DNA of 64,000 nucleotides from NCBI GenBank assembly GCA_017410455.1, contig JAFQQT010000010.1:21604-85603 (forward strand), written 5' to 3'. Under the pieces are notes generated by a model, which worked only from the letters and a program-made list of their open reading frames with translations, did no database searches and was not told where the DNA came from. Source of the DNA: Clostridia bacterium (lineage in GTDB: Bacteria; Bacillota; Clostridia; Christensenellales; Aristaeellaceae). Below are positions 54,854 through 63,263 of the stretch, piece after piece. Numbering within the stretch: position 1 is the stretch's first letter; each line of letters begins with the position of its first letter. The position numbers were made by a program, and so were the translations under genes.

Positions 54854-54890
54854 AACGCTTCTGCAGCGACAGCAGAAGCGTTTTTCTTTT
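54854..54890 (+). terminator. terminator after the peptide-modification operon
   Basis: Second copy of the AACGCTTCTGC / GCAGAAGCGTT hairpin, here followed by TTTCTTTT, a good intrinsic terminator. Confidence 0.85.
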
Positions 54891-54908
54891 GGCCTTCAGG
54901 CGGAGGAT

Positions 54909-56465
54909 TCACGCCAGCACCGCGTAGGTCGTGGGCAGGCAGTCGCAGGCGCGCGCATCCGCCAGGAAGCCCTCCCCGTGCAGCATCGCCGCCGGCTGGG
55001 ACACGCCGCACTCGAACAGGCGGAAGTACACCATGCCCTGCGCCGCCCCTTGCAGATGCTCCGGCGCATGCTCGCGCAGCAGGGCGGCTTCCTTGTCACG
55101 CATGGACAGGGCGATGTCCGCGATCTCCTGCGCCGCAGGGTCGAGCAGCGCCAGCAGCGCACGGCATTGTGCAGCGGTGAACACCGGGCAGTTCGCCGCC
55201 AGGCCGCCCTCCCCGTGCAGAACATAGCCCATGCGCGTCATATCCGCCGCGATGGCCTCGTCATTCTCGGAGAGGTCAAATGCATCTCCCCTGGCAATGC
55301 ACAGGAACACATTCGTCCAGGCCTGCCGCCCCAGGGCAAAGTGCACCATCTCGCCGTTGATGGGGAAATCCATGCACTGCACCAGATCCCCGGCAGCATT
55401 GCGCGCACCGCACGCACCAAAGGCAAAGGGATCTTCGCCCCTGTGAGGCTCCACGCCCCAGCACACGCAGGGCACGCCCCACTTGTCGCAGGGCAGCTCC
55501 GGCGCAGCCTGCTCCCCGGCCAGGCTGATCACCGCCCGGTGCAGCAGCAGCGCGGTCATCTGCCAGCGGAAGGCCGCCGCGTTCATGCCGCAGCCCGTGA
55601 AGCCGATGGCGCGGATATCCGCCTCCTGCTCCGCAATGCAGCGTTTCACCCGCTCTGCGATGGCCTGCACCTCCGGCGCGACCAGCGCTGCCGCCTCCCG
55701 GGTGTAATCCGCCGTGAAGATGACGATGTTGGTGCGGTACCGGCCGCTGCTGTCCCGCAGGAGCAGGTTCACCTCGTGAAGCTTATCCAGGTCCTCCTCC
55801 ATATAGGGCAGCCCCACGCCCACCGCCAGGGCGATCTGCCCGGCCGTGAGCGCGTCGTTGTAGCAGGCCAGGAGGATGTTCTGCCGCAGCAGCGTCCCGG
55901 CCATGCCCCAGTAATGGTTGGGGCCATGCCCCCAGTAGCGCAGATCCAGCCTGCGCGGATGATAGCTCTGTTCACCGTAATCCCGTTCCATTTCCATGCC
56001 CTCCCTGATGGTGTTGCGTGCCTTGAACAGCAGGTATTTGGCCATGCTGACGCTGACCCCCAGCGTCCCGGCAACCCCGGCCACCTTCATGCCGCGGATG
56101 TAATACATCACCGCCGCCTGACGGCATTGCCGGTTCAGCAGCATCAGCTCCCTGCGCAGCAGGCGGATGTCCTCGGAGGCCTCCACCGCAGCAAAGGGGT
56201 CATGGGGGTCGGCGGACGCCTCCGCATCCTCCAGCGGCGCAGGCAGCACGCGCCGCCTGCGCGCCCACGCGCTGTACACATGCCGCGCCACCGACCACAT
56301 GAAGCCGTAGAACGCCCGCTCGTCCTGCAAATCCGGCGCGGCGCGGAGCATCGCCAGCAGCACCTCCTGGGAGAGGTCCTCCGCATCAGCCGCCGTGGCC
56401 GTGCGGGCGGCGCACCAGGCGTACACCGTGCGGGACATCTCCGCGATGCGGTCGTTTGCGGTCAT
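54909..56465 (-). CDS. sigma-70-family factor with 350-residue C-terminal extension
   Basis: A 518-residue protein. Residues 1-165 are an ECF-like sigma factor: region 2 (TAADAEDLSQEVLLAMLR near 25) and region 4 (NRQCRQAAVMYYIRGMKVAGVAGTLGVSVSMAKYLLFKARN in pieces, 110-150). After YHPRRLDLRYWGHGPNHYWGM the C-terminal part begins with a predicted winged-helix unit and continues to residue 518 without membrane segments; it has several cysteines and may sense a ligand. ATG at 56465. Unlike the other sigma gene, it has no adjacent anti-sigma gene. Confidence 0.75.
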   Translation of the reverse strand: MTANDRIAEMSRTVYAWCAARTATAADAEDLSQEVLLAMLRAAPDLQDERAFYGFMWSVARHVYSAWARRRRVLPAPLEDAEASADPHDPFAAVEASEDIRLLRRELMLLNRQCRQAAVMYYIRGMKVAGVAGTLGVSVSMAKYLLFKARNTIREGMEMERDYGEQSYHPRRLDLRYWGHGPNHYWGMAGTLLRQNILLACYNDALTAGQIALAVGVGLPYMEEDLDKLHEVNLLLRDSSGRYRTNIVIFTADYTREAAALVAPEVQAIAERVKRCIAEQEADIRAIGFTGCGMNAAAFRWQMTALLLHRAVISLAGEQAAPELPCDKWGVPCVCWGVEPHRGEDPFAFGACGARNAAGDLVQCMDFPINGEMVHFALGRQAWTNVFLCIARGDAFDLSENDEAIAADMTRMGYVLHGEGGLAANCPVFTAAQCRALLALLDPAAQEIADIALSMRDKEAALLREHAPEHLQGAAQGMVYFRLFECGVSQPAAMLHGEGFLADARACDCLPTTYAVLA

Positions 56466-56480
56466 ACCTGCTTCCTTCCT

Positions 56481-56522
56481 GCCCGCTCGCGAGGCGGGCA
56501 ACAACGTTGTTCACCCATATAG
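56481..56522 (-). promoter_or_regulatory. leader palindromes and shared motif before the long sigma gene
   Basis: GCCCGC / GCGGGC hairpin (56481-56499), the perfect 12-base palindrome AACAACGTTGTT (56500-56511) and CTATATGGGTGAA (minus strand, 56510-56522), the last differing by one base from the site before the other sigma gene. Confidence 0.5.
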
Positions 56523-56572
56523 TGGCATGGGCAGCGAGATGGTCAGGGCATGGATCCAACTTTTTTTGCAGA

Positions 56573-56609
56573 CAGAAGCCCGGCAGGCACACGACCCGTC
56601 GGGCTTCTG
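56573..56609 (-). terminator. hairpin after the leucine-rich-repeat gene
   Basis: CAGAAGCCCG / CGGGCTTCTG, 10-base stem, no clear U-run; probable end of the 63.1-56.6 kb operon. Confidence 0.5.
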
Positions 56610-56626
56610 TTACGCGATATGTGCGC

Positions 56627-57523
56627 TCACTTCAGGGTATAGGGCAGTTCCCGGGCAATGCAGTAGCTTTCCGCCCAGGAGCCGCTGACCACCACCAGAG
56701 TCTTTGGGCCCTTCGTGAAGGCATCCTCGCCAATGGCTTCGAGGCTGGCGGGCAGGGTCAGGATCTCCAGCTTGCGGCAGGCGGAGAATGCCTTCTCCCC
56801 GATGCTGACCACGCCTTCAGGCAGGGTGACCGCCGTCAGGCCGCGGCACTCGGCAAAGGCCTCGCTGCCGATGGACGCCACCCCCTCGGGGATGGTGATG
56901 CTCGTCAGCGTGCACTTGTAGAACGCGCAGTCGCCAATCGCCAGGGTACCGGCGGGCACGTCGTAGTGATCGGCCTCCCGCGTTTCGGGATAGGTGATCA
57001 GCCGCATGCTGACCCGGTCAAAGAGCACGCCATCCACCACGGCCAGCATGGGGTGCTCCTCCGGCACGCCCATATCCACCAGCAAACGGCAGTGGTAGAA
57101 GGGGTTCGCGCCCACCTCCGTCACCCCCAGGGGGATGTTGACCTCCGTCAGCGCGGTACACCAGCAGAAAGCGATGTCCCCGATGGTGGTCAGGCTTTCC
57201 GGCAGCACCACGCTCTGCAGCCCGGCACAGGAGCAGAACGCCGACGCGCCCAGGCTGGTGACGCCCTCGGGCACCACCACCCGCTGCAGGCTCCGGCAGG
57301 CGGAGAAGGCATAGGCCCCGATGGCCGTGACGGGCACGCCATCCAGCTCCGCCGGGATGACCAGCTCCGCCGCCTCGCCGGTGTAGTCAGCGATGCAGGC
57401 CGTGCCATCCGGCAGGAGAATGTAGGTAAAGTCGCCACAGGTGGATCGGCCGCCCTCGGCTGCCGCAAAAGCAAAGGCGCAGGTCAGCAGCAGGGCAAGG
57501 GTCAGCGCAAGCAGTTTCTTCAT
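56627..57523 (-). CDS. secreted leucine-rich-repeat protein (BspA/LRR_5 type)
   Basis: A 298-residue exported protein. Signal peptide 1-21, then about eight LRR_5 units of the form LPEGVTSIGxxAFxxCxxLxxV (for example near residues 80-102 and 225-247). LRR_5 proteins are surface or secreted binding proteins common in gut bacteria. No cell-wall anchor is present. Lies 29 bases after the unknown gene upstream. Confidence 0.85.
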   Translation of the reverse strand: MKKLLALTLALLLTCAFAFAAAEGGRSTCGDFTYILLPDGTACIADYTGEAAELVIPAELDGVPVTAIGAYAFSACRSLQRVVVPEGVTSLGASAFCSCAGLQSVVLPESLTTIGDIAFCWCTALTEVNIPLGVTEVGANPFYHCRLLVDMGVPEEHPMLAVVDGVLFDRVSMRLITYPETREADHYDVPAGTLAIGDCAFYKCTLTSITIPEGVASIGSEAFAECRGLTAVTLPEGVVSIGEKAFSACRKLEILTLPASLEAIGEDAFTKGPKTLVVVSGSWAESYCIARELPYTLK

Positions 57524-57552
57524 TCAGCATACCTCCATATTGGTCAGGGGCG

Positions 57553-58947
57553 TCAGCAACCCAGCACATCGGCAATGAACTGCGGCAGGGTCGGCCAGCT
57601 GTTCAGAGCCTCCGGGGCTTCGTGGCTGAAGCGGATGACCGCGCCGTCCATCAGGAGCAGCACCACGTCGCCGTCCGCGCAGGCAGCGATGACCACGCCG
57701 TCCGGCTTGTCCGGAAGCAGCTCCTCGGCGGCCAGAGCATCCCGGAAGGCCGCCGTTTCCTCCGCCGCACGGTCAGGGGACAGCAGCTCGTATTCGTCGG
57801 AGAGATAGCTGCTCTGGGCAATCAGCCAGTACGGCACGAGGGGCACCCAGGGCATGTCCGCCAGCAGCGCCGCCTTCGCCCTGGGCAGCGCCTTGCCGAA
57901 GTCCTCCTTGCGGGCCTTTTTCGCCGCCCGCAGGAGCTTGAGCGCCTCCTTCTCCGTCACCATGCGCACCGGTCGCAGCGTGGCCTTCAGCGCCTCGTAT
58001 GCCTTCAGCAACTCGTCACGGACCGCAGCAGCTGGAGCCTCCTGACGCGCTGTCACCACCGGCTCGTATCCGGGCAGGAACGCATCCAGTACCGGCACGG
58101 GAACCAGCTGGGAATCCTGCAGCGCCTTCCTTCTCAGCAGCATCGCCGCCGTATCCCGGTGGACGAGAATCTGCTGCCGACCACTGCCAAAGCGGGAATC
58201 CGGCGGCATGAACGCGCTGGAGAACCCGCCCGCAGGCAGCTCAGCAGCCAGATAGCACCGGGGCAGAGCGATCATCAGATCGGAAAACATCTCCGCCAGC
58301 CGGGGCAGCGAGCCGCCCAACTCCCGCATGCGCGTCGCCTTCCGGGGATCGTATTCCGGCATCCCCGGGGCATAGTAGTGGAAGAACGTGCTCTCCGTCA
58401 TGTGCTGCACCGCGTGGCGCGGGTAGAGGTGGAAGTACTGGTGTGCATCATACTTGCCCTTATCCTGCGCCCAGCAGAAGTCGACATCCGCCCAGCCCGC
58501 CTGCAGGCAAACATCCCGGAAGCGCTCCGGCACCAGCAGGGCGTCAAGGCTGCATCTGAGGGGCGCGGAGCCCGTCCCGTGATACGCCTTGACGATACGC
58601 ACCTTCACCGTGCCGCCGCTCCCGTCCGGCACCTCGCGGAAATCGTTGTATCTGGAGAAGTCCTCCTTCGCGTCGGCAAAGACGATTTCGTACCAGTCGC
58701 TTTCCCCGGTATACGTCCGCGTATACATGCCCCGCGCGCTCCAGCCATTCTCCCGGCAGAAGCACTCAATAGCGCACAGGATCTCCTCCGCCCGGGGTGA
58801 AGCCATGTCGAGCTTGCTCCACCCGACGCAATCGCACTTCAGCCCCAGCGAATGCACGAAGTCGATGGTCTCCCTGTACACCGCTTCATCCCCCAGCTTC
58901 GCCCCGTGCTTATCGAGGATCCAGTCCAGGGTCTCGGTATACTGCAT
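57553..58947 (-). CDS. protein of unknown function, possibly SUKH-like at its C-terminus
   Basis: A 464-residue cytoplasmic protein without recognised motif in its first 270 residues; it is rich in tryptophan, tyrosine and histidine (YHGTGSAPL, YFHLYPRHAVQHM). The last 120 residues (PYWLIAQSSYLSDEYELL to SWPTLPQFIADVLG) have the shape of a SUKH/SMI1-KNR4 domain, where D-rich strands and a closing helix recur, but this is weak. GAGGTG 6 bases before the ATG. 13 bases after the GH88 gene. Confidence 0.55.
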   Translation of the reverse strand: MQYTETLDWILDKHGAKLGDEAVYRETIDFVHSLGLKCDCVGWSKLDMASPRAEEILCAIECFCRENGWSARGMYTRTYTGESDWYEIVFADAKEDFSRYNDFREVPDGSGGTVKVRIVKAYHGTGSAPLRCSLDALLVPERFRDVCLQAGWADVDFCWAQDKGKYDAHQYFHLYPRHAVQHMTESTFFHYYAPGMPEYDPRKATRMRELGGSLPRLAEMFSDLMIALPRCYLAAELPAGGFSSAFMPPDSRFGSGRQQILVHRDTAAMLLRRKALQDSQLVPVPVLDAFLPGYEPVVTARQEAPAAAVRDELLKAYEALKATLRPVRMVTEKEALKLLRAAKKARKEDFGKALPRAKAALLADMPWVPLVPYWLIAQSSYLSDEYELLSPDRAAEETAAFRDALAAEELLPDKPDGVVIAACADGDVVLLLMDGAVIRFSHEAPEALNSWPTLPQFIADVLGC

Positions 58948-58960
58948 CTTCTTCACCTCA

Positions 58961-60088
58961 TCACACCCACAGCATCGGATCCACGCCCTTGAGCTTGCAC
59001 AGCGCCTCCACAAAGAAGAAGTCGCCGTAGGTGATGTTGGTGTGGGTGCCCACGTTGTCGTCGTGGTAGGCGGCGGTGCAGTGGGTCAGGATGCCGCAGT
59101 ACCTGTCGCCGAAGTCGGTGCAGTGGTCAATCAGGCCATCCAGCAGCTTCTCGGCAGCGGCGCGGTATTCCTCCTTGCCCGTCAGCTTCGCCAGCTCCAG
59201 GAAGCCGCAGGCCGCGCAGGCGCTGGCGATGTTATCCAGGCGGCAGACGTCCTCCGGCTGGCGGAAGTCACAGTCGATGAGGTCGTCCGCGCGGATGTTG
59301 GCAGTAAAATAGCGGGCGATCTTCTCCGCCGTGGCCAGGTCTCCGGCGTCGCCGGTGTTCATGGCCAGGAGGGTGAAGCCGTACAGGGCCCAGGCCTGTC
59401 CGCGGCTCCAGCTGCTGCCCACGGCGTAGCCCTGGCCGCCGTGCTCGCGGACGAAATCGCCCGTTTCGGGGTCAAACTCAACGATGTGGCGGCAGGAGCC
59501 GTCCTCCCGGACGAAGTGCTTCCTCGCCGTGTCGGCATGGATGCGGGCGACGGCAGCAAAGCGCGGGTCGGCCGTCTCGCGGGTGGCGCGGAAGAGCAGG
59601 GGCAGGTTCATCATGCAGTCGATGATGGCGTAACCCAGCTGCTCGCGCCCATCCCAGGACTTGATGAAGCCCGCGCGGGGGGTGCTGGTGGGGTTGAAGC
59701 GGCCCATCAGCAGGGACGCGGCATGGAGGGTGTCGAAACGGGACTGCTCATCGCCTTCGATCTTGTGCTTCGCTCCGCAGCTCAGCAGGAACATGAAGCC
59801 CACGTCGTGGTTGAGGTGGCGGTAGACTCGGAACTGATCCGTCATCAGCTCCGTGGCGCGCACGGCCTCGTCGCGGAAGACCGCCTCCGGGCTCAGGCTA
59901 TTCAGCAGCCACATCATCCCCGGCCAGAAGCCCGCCGTCCACCAGCCGTTGCCGCAGCCCCAGGGGGACTCGACCCACCCGCCGTTTTCGCTGCGGTAGG
60001 GCAGCAGGTCGCTCTTCGCCGCCATGGGCACGGTGCGGCGAAACTTTGCCAGCGTCCTTGCGACGATCTCGTCAATGTTGTTGCGCAT
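58961..60088 (-). CDS. glycoside hydrolase family 88 (unsaturated uronyl hydrolase)
   Basis: A 375-residue (alpha/alpha)6-barrel enzyme. NHDVGFMFL (near 93) and IIDCMMNLPLLF (near 155) hold the two catalytic aspartates; SSWSRGQAWALYG (near 224) is also conserved in GH88. It hydrolyses the unsaturated uronic acid left by polysaccharide lyases. The adjacent heparinase-II/III-type lyase supplies such products, so the two genes form one pathway. Confidence 0.9.
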   Translation of the reverse strand: MRNNIDEIVARTLAKFRRTVPMAAKSDLLPYRSENGGWVESPWGCGNGWWTAGFWPGMMWLLNSLSPEAVFRDEAVRATELMTDQFRVYRHLNHDVGFMFLLSCGAKHKIEGDEQSRFDTLHAASLLMGRFNPTSTPRAGFIKSWDGREQLGYAIIDCMMNLPLLFRATRETADPRFAAVARIHADTARKHFVREDGSCRHIVEFDPETGDFVREHGGQGYAVGSSWSRGQAWALYGFTLLAMNTGDAGDLATAEKIARYFTANIRADDLIDCDFRQPEDVCRLDNIASACAACGFLELAKLTGKEEYRAAAEKLLDGLIDHCTDFGDRYCGILTHCTAAYHDDNVGTHTNITYGDFFFVEALCKLKGVDPMLWV

Positions 60089-60101
60089 GTGCTCGTACTC
60101 C

Positions 60102-61907
60102 TTATACGGTCATGTTGATGTGTACCCGGTGGCGCGTGTCCGGCTCGGCGGTCAGCATCAGCCGCCAGAGGGAGCCGGGGTAGGACTTCGCCATGCGGGC
60201 GTCGGTGATTTCAATGGGCTCTGCGGAGGCCGTCAGCGCCTCTGTGTCCCGCCACTCGATGAAGAAGTTCGTCTCCCGGCCATGGCAGCACTGATCCTCC
60301 GCCTCAATGACCGGCTCATCCCGCAGCATGAACACCCAGGTGACGGGCTGCGCGCAGGCAAGGTCGATCTCGTCCATCACGCTCAGCATCGCGCCGGTGA
60401 GCTGCAGCTTCCGGGCGCAGCGGTGCACGCCGGCCTGAGCCGGATAAGCCGCCGCCATGTCCAGCGCCAGGCCATCCGGCAGCGCCTCCACATCCCGCGC
60501 GGCATACTGCAGGCCGTTGCACTGCTCAAAGCCGCCGATGATGGGCACATTGTGGTACACGCTGCGGCAGTTCCACAGCTCGTAGCGCCTGTCGGAGAAG
60601 GTTTTTGCCGTGTAGACCATGTTGCCCGCGTCCACCACATGCATCTGCCCGTTGATGGCCAGCACAAAGCTGCCCACGTCGTTGTGGTTGTGGCTCTCGG
60701 CGTTGTGGCCGCCCTTCATGGCGGCGATGGTCCGCAGCTCCTTCGGGCCGTGCGAACCGCCGCACCAGTCCCGGGTCTCCACCAGACGCACCTGCAGGTC
60801 GGGCAGCCAGACGTCTTTCATCCGGTTGTCCGAGCCTTCCGTCACAGCAGGCCTGGAGAACAGCCGCATCAGCAGCCGGGACAGGTGCGGCGTGTCGCTG
60901 ACCTCCCGGGAGGGCCGTCCCCACATCTCCACGCCCATGCGGACGAGGGCGGCGTTGCCCGTCTTCAGCCCCGCGTACTGCAGGCGCTCGCCGCTGATAT
61001 AGGGCCGCGCGTCGCAGTCGGCGAAGTTGGCGAACCAGCCGCCTCCCAGGTGCATCAGCTCCGGGTAGGCCATCATCCGCTGCACCTTCGGCACATCCCA
61101 CAGGCGCACGTCCGCCGTGTGTTCCAGCAGCATCAGGCAATCCAGGAACGCCCCGGCCGCCATGTTCCAGTAGCCCGCGCCCTCGTCGCACCCGCCGTCC
61201 TCCGGCACACAGGCCAGCCAGCGGTCCAGCATCCCGCAGGCGCGGGGGTACAGCTTCGCGCAATCGTAGTCCCACACGTTGGCCGCCATCATCACGTTGG
61301 ACACGATCCATGGCGTCCAGTTGCACAGATCCTTGCGGACAAAGCCCATCCACCATTCGCCGTCATACGTCATGAAGGGCCGCAAAATGCGCCGCTCCAC
61401 CTCCCGCCGGACGCGCTCGCGCAGGTCGGGGTGCAGCGTGACCTCCAGCAGCTGGCAGATGAAGGACAGGATCATGCCCGTCTGCGCGGCGAAAAGGTCG
61501 ATGATCGTGCGCCCCGCATCCGGGAAGGGGTGCGCCGCGCTCAGTTCCGCGTGGGCGCTGATGGCCCAGGTGGTCTCCTCGCAGATGAGCCACAGCCCGT
61601 CCTCAACGATGGGCAGATCGCCCATTTCGCCAGTGATGCAGACATGCAGCGCCGCCGCGATCAGCTTCACCCGCCGGGCAAAGTAGGGCGCCTCGCAATC
61701 CCTGCGGCTGCCCGTGCGGCAGAAAGCCGCGTACATCCCCGCCGTCAGCAGCGGATAAGGCCGATCGCGCCACTTCTCCGCCAGCGCAAGGAGGTCATCC
61801 CGGTCCGCCGAATCAACCGCCTCCCACGCCGCCCGATCCCTCACCGGCGGGAACTGCGCCACACACCGCACACAAAGCGGATGCGCCGCCAGATACGCCA
61901 TCATCAT
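60102..61907 (-). CDS. heparinase II/III-like polysaccharide lyase
   Basis: A 601-residue protein: an N-terminal alpha-helical toroid (about 1-350) and a beta-sandwich with the heparinase II/III signature AESHNHNDVGSFVLAINGQ (about residues 401-419). It should cut uronic-acid-containing polymers by beta-elimination, inside the cell since no signal peptide is seen. ATG at 61907 with GGAG 10 bases upstream; a GTG at 61916 is an alternative start. An AT-rich repeat lies between it and the DUF2264 gene. Confidence 0.85.
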   Translation of the reverse strand: MMMAYLAAHPLCVRCVAQFPPVRDRAAWEAVDSADRDDLLALAEKWRDRPYPLLTAGMYAAFCRTGSRRDCEAPYFARRVKLIAAALHVCITGEMGDLPIVEDGLWLICEETTWAISAHAELSAAHPFPDAGRTIIDLFAAQTGMILSFICQLLEVTLHPDLRERVRREVERRILRPFMTYDGEWWMGFVRKDLCNWTPWIVSNVMMAANVWDYDCAKLYPRACGMLDRWLACVPEDGGCDEGAGYWNMAAGAFLDCLMLLEHTADVRLWDVPKVQRMMAYPELMHLGGGWFANFADCDARPYISGERLQYAGLKTGNAALVRMGVEMWGRPSREVSDTPHLSRLLMRLFSRPAVTEGSDNRMKDVWLPDLQVRLVETRDWCGGSHGPKELRTIAAMKGGHNAESHNHNDVGSFVLAINGQMHVVDAGNMVYTAKTFSDRRYELWNCRSVYHNVPIIGGFEQCNGLQYAARDVEALPDGLALDMAAAYPAQAGVHRCARKLQLTGAMLSVMDEIDLACAQPVTWVFMLRDEPVIEAEDQCCHGRETNFFIEWRDTEALTASAEPIEITDARMAKSYPGSLWRLMLTAEPDTRHRVHINMTV

Positions 61908-61921
61908 CCCGTCCACACTCC

Positions 61922-61956
61922 AAATTCATCATTCATAATTCCTGATTCATAATTCT
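61922..61956. repeat. AT-rich dispersed repeat
   Basis: ATTCATCATTCATAATTC-CTG-ATTCATAATTC, containing the same 23 bases as the copy at 23054-23080. Confidence 0.6.
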
Positions 61957-61958
61957 TC

Positions 61959-63128
61959 TCAAATGCTGTACCCCGCCGACACCGCTTCGCCCCGCCAAAT
62001 CCTGGCCTGCGTCCACAGTGCATCCGGATCCGCCCAGAAGGCGTCCGTCTCCGGCAGGCCCAGGGGCAGGAACACCGCCATGCACAGGTAGAGGCTGCCG
62101 GTGGAGATGTACCCCTCGCCCATGTCGGGCTGGGAGCCGCACACGCCGATGCGCAGGAAACCATCCCCGTCAAAGTTGTCAAAGGCCATCACCCGGTCGA
62201 TAACAGCCGTCAGGCCGCAGCGCACCTGCGCCGGGGACAGGCCCGTATCCGGCAGGTGCTGCAGCATCGCCTGGGCGAGCATCTGGAAGCAGCCGAACCG
62301 GTACGCGCTGGAACGCCCCAGCACCGGATACGACCCATCCGGTGCGATCAGGTTCTCCAGGAACTGCGCATACCGCGCGCCATAGCGCTCCGCCCGGGGC
62401 AGCAGCCGCTGCCAGTCGCCGTCTTCGTGCCCCACGGTGCGCAGGATGTCGATCAGCATCGGCTGAATGACGTAGCTGTTGTAGTAATCCATGTGAAACT
62501 CCGGCCCGTCACCGAAGAAGCCATCGCCCTTGTACCAGTCGAAATGCTGGCGGAGGGCGTAGTCGATGCGCATGCTGTCCCAAAAGGCTCCCTCCCCGAG
62601 GGAGCTGGCAGCCGGAGGCTGACTGAGGGAGTACAGCAGGCACTCGATCATCGCCGAAAAGAGCAGCCAGTTGCAGTGATAAGGCTTGCGGGTGCGGGTC
62701 TCCCTCATGCGGGCGACGAGGTTCCGGCGGTCGTCCTCCGGCAGCGCTTCCCACAGCTGCGTGGGGGCGCGCAGGATCGCATGGGCGAGGAACGCCGCAT
62801 CGACGATGGGCTGATGCCCCTGCGAGAAGTTCATGCAGTCCCGGGTGCCGGGGGTGACGGCATTGTGCATGCAGCGGCGCACAAGGGCGCGGTACTCCGC
62901 CTGCAGGGCGGCCTCCTCCCCGGTCAGCCCCGGCAGTTCCAGCCACGGGGCCATGCCCACCAGCGTGCGCCCGAAGGCCTCCAGGTAGGTGAACTGAGCC
63001 CGGTCCTCCCGGGGGGATTTGCTCTCAATGGGCATCGTTTCCCGCAGGCGATCCTGCGCCAGCGCGCGCAGAACGGGATCGGCAATCTTCAGCATCGTGT
63101 GCAGCCAGTGGCGGCGGGTATCCATCAT
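61959..63128 (-). CDS. DUF2264 protein with an in-frame repeat insertion
   Basis: A 389-residue helical-toroid protein of the DUF2264 family (NWLLFSAMIECLLY near 152; MRIDYALRQHFDWYKGDGFFGDGPEFHMDYYNSYVIQPML in pieces, near 185-225). These proteins accompany lyases and unsaturated uronyl hydrolases, so it is likely a glycan-processing enzyme. Seventeen residues (SLSQPPAASSLGEGAF) between LLY and WDSMRIDYAL come from a palindromic element at 62582-62632 and are absent from the family pattern. ATG at 63128 has GGAGG 7 bases upstream. Confidence 0.85.
   Translation of the reverse strand: MMDTRRHWLHTMLKIADPVLRALAQDRLRETMPIESKSPREDRAQFTYLEAFGRTLVGMAPWLELPGLTGEEAALQAEYRALVRRCMHNAVTPGTRDCMNFSQGHQPIVDAAFLAHAILRAPTQLWEALPEDDRRNLVARMRETRTRKPYHCNWLLFSAMIECLLYSLSQPPAASSLGEGAFWDSMRIDYALRQHFDWYKGDGFFGDGPEFHMDYYNSYVIQPMLIDILRTVGHEDGDWQRLLPRAERYGARYAQFLENLIAPDGSYPVLGRSSAYRFGCFQMLAQAMLQHLPDTGLSPAQVRCGLTAVIDRVMAFDNFDGDGFLRIGVCGSQPDMGEGYISTGSLYLCMAVFLPLGLPETDAFWADPDALWTQARIWRGEAVSAGYSI
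62582..62632 (-). repeat. 51-base palindromic element inside the DUF2264 gene
   Basis: GCTCCCTC-CC-GAGGGAGC followed by CAGCC-GGA-GGCTG and a closing GAGGGAGT, the form of a clostridial dispersed repeat. Its 51 bases keep the reading frame. Confidence 0.75.
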
Positions 63129-63156
63129 CAACGCACCTCCGTCTTTTGCTGGGGAA

Positions 63157-63217
63157 ATTCGACATACCGCGCCGAATCCCTGCCGGCAAGCAGGAAAAAC
63201 GCGCCCACCTGTCGAAT
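63157..63217. promoter_or_regulatory. spaced inverted repeat between divergent genes
   Basis: ATTCGACA (63157-63164) and TGTCGAAT (63210-63217) are exact inverted copies 45 bases apart between the DUF2264 and secreted-protein genes, perhaps operator sites. No clear promoter was seen. Confidence 0.35.
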
Positions 63218-63263
63218 GTAGTCACTTATTCCGCCTGAAAACGCTTATGAGGTGATTGCCGTT

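Noticed and set aside
54761-55180. Open frame across the hairpin array and into the long sigma gene.
   Set aside because: It is antisense to the sigma gene, has no ribosome-binding site and its composition is that of an opposite-strand frame.
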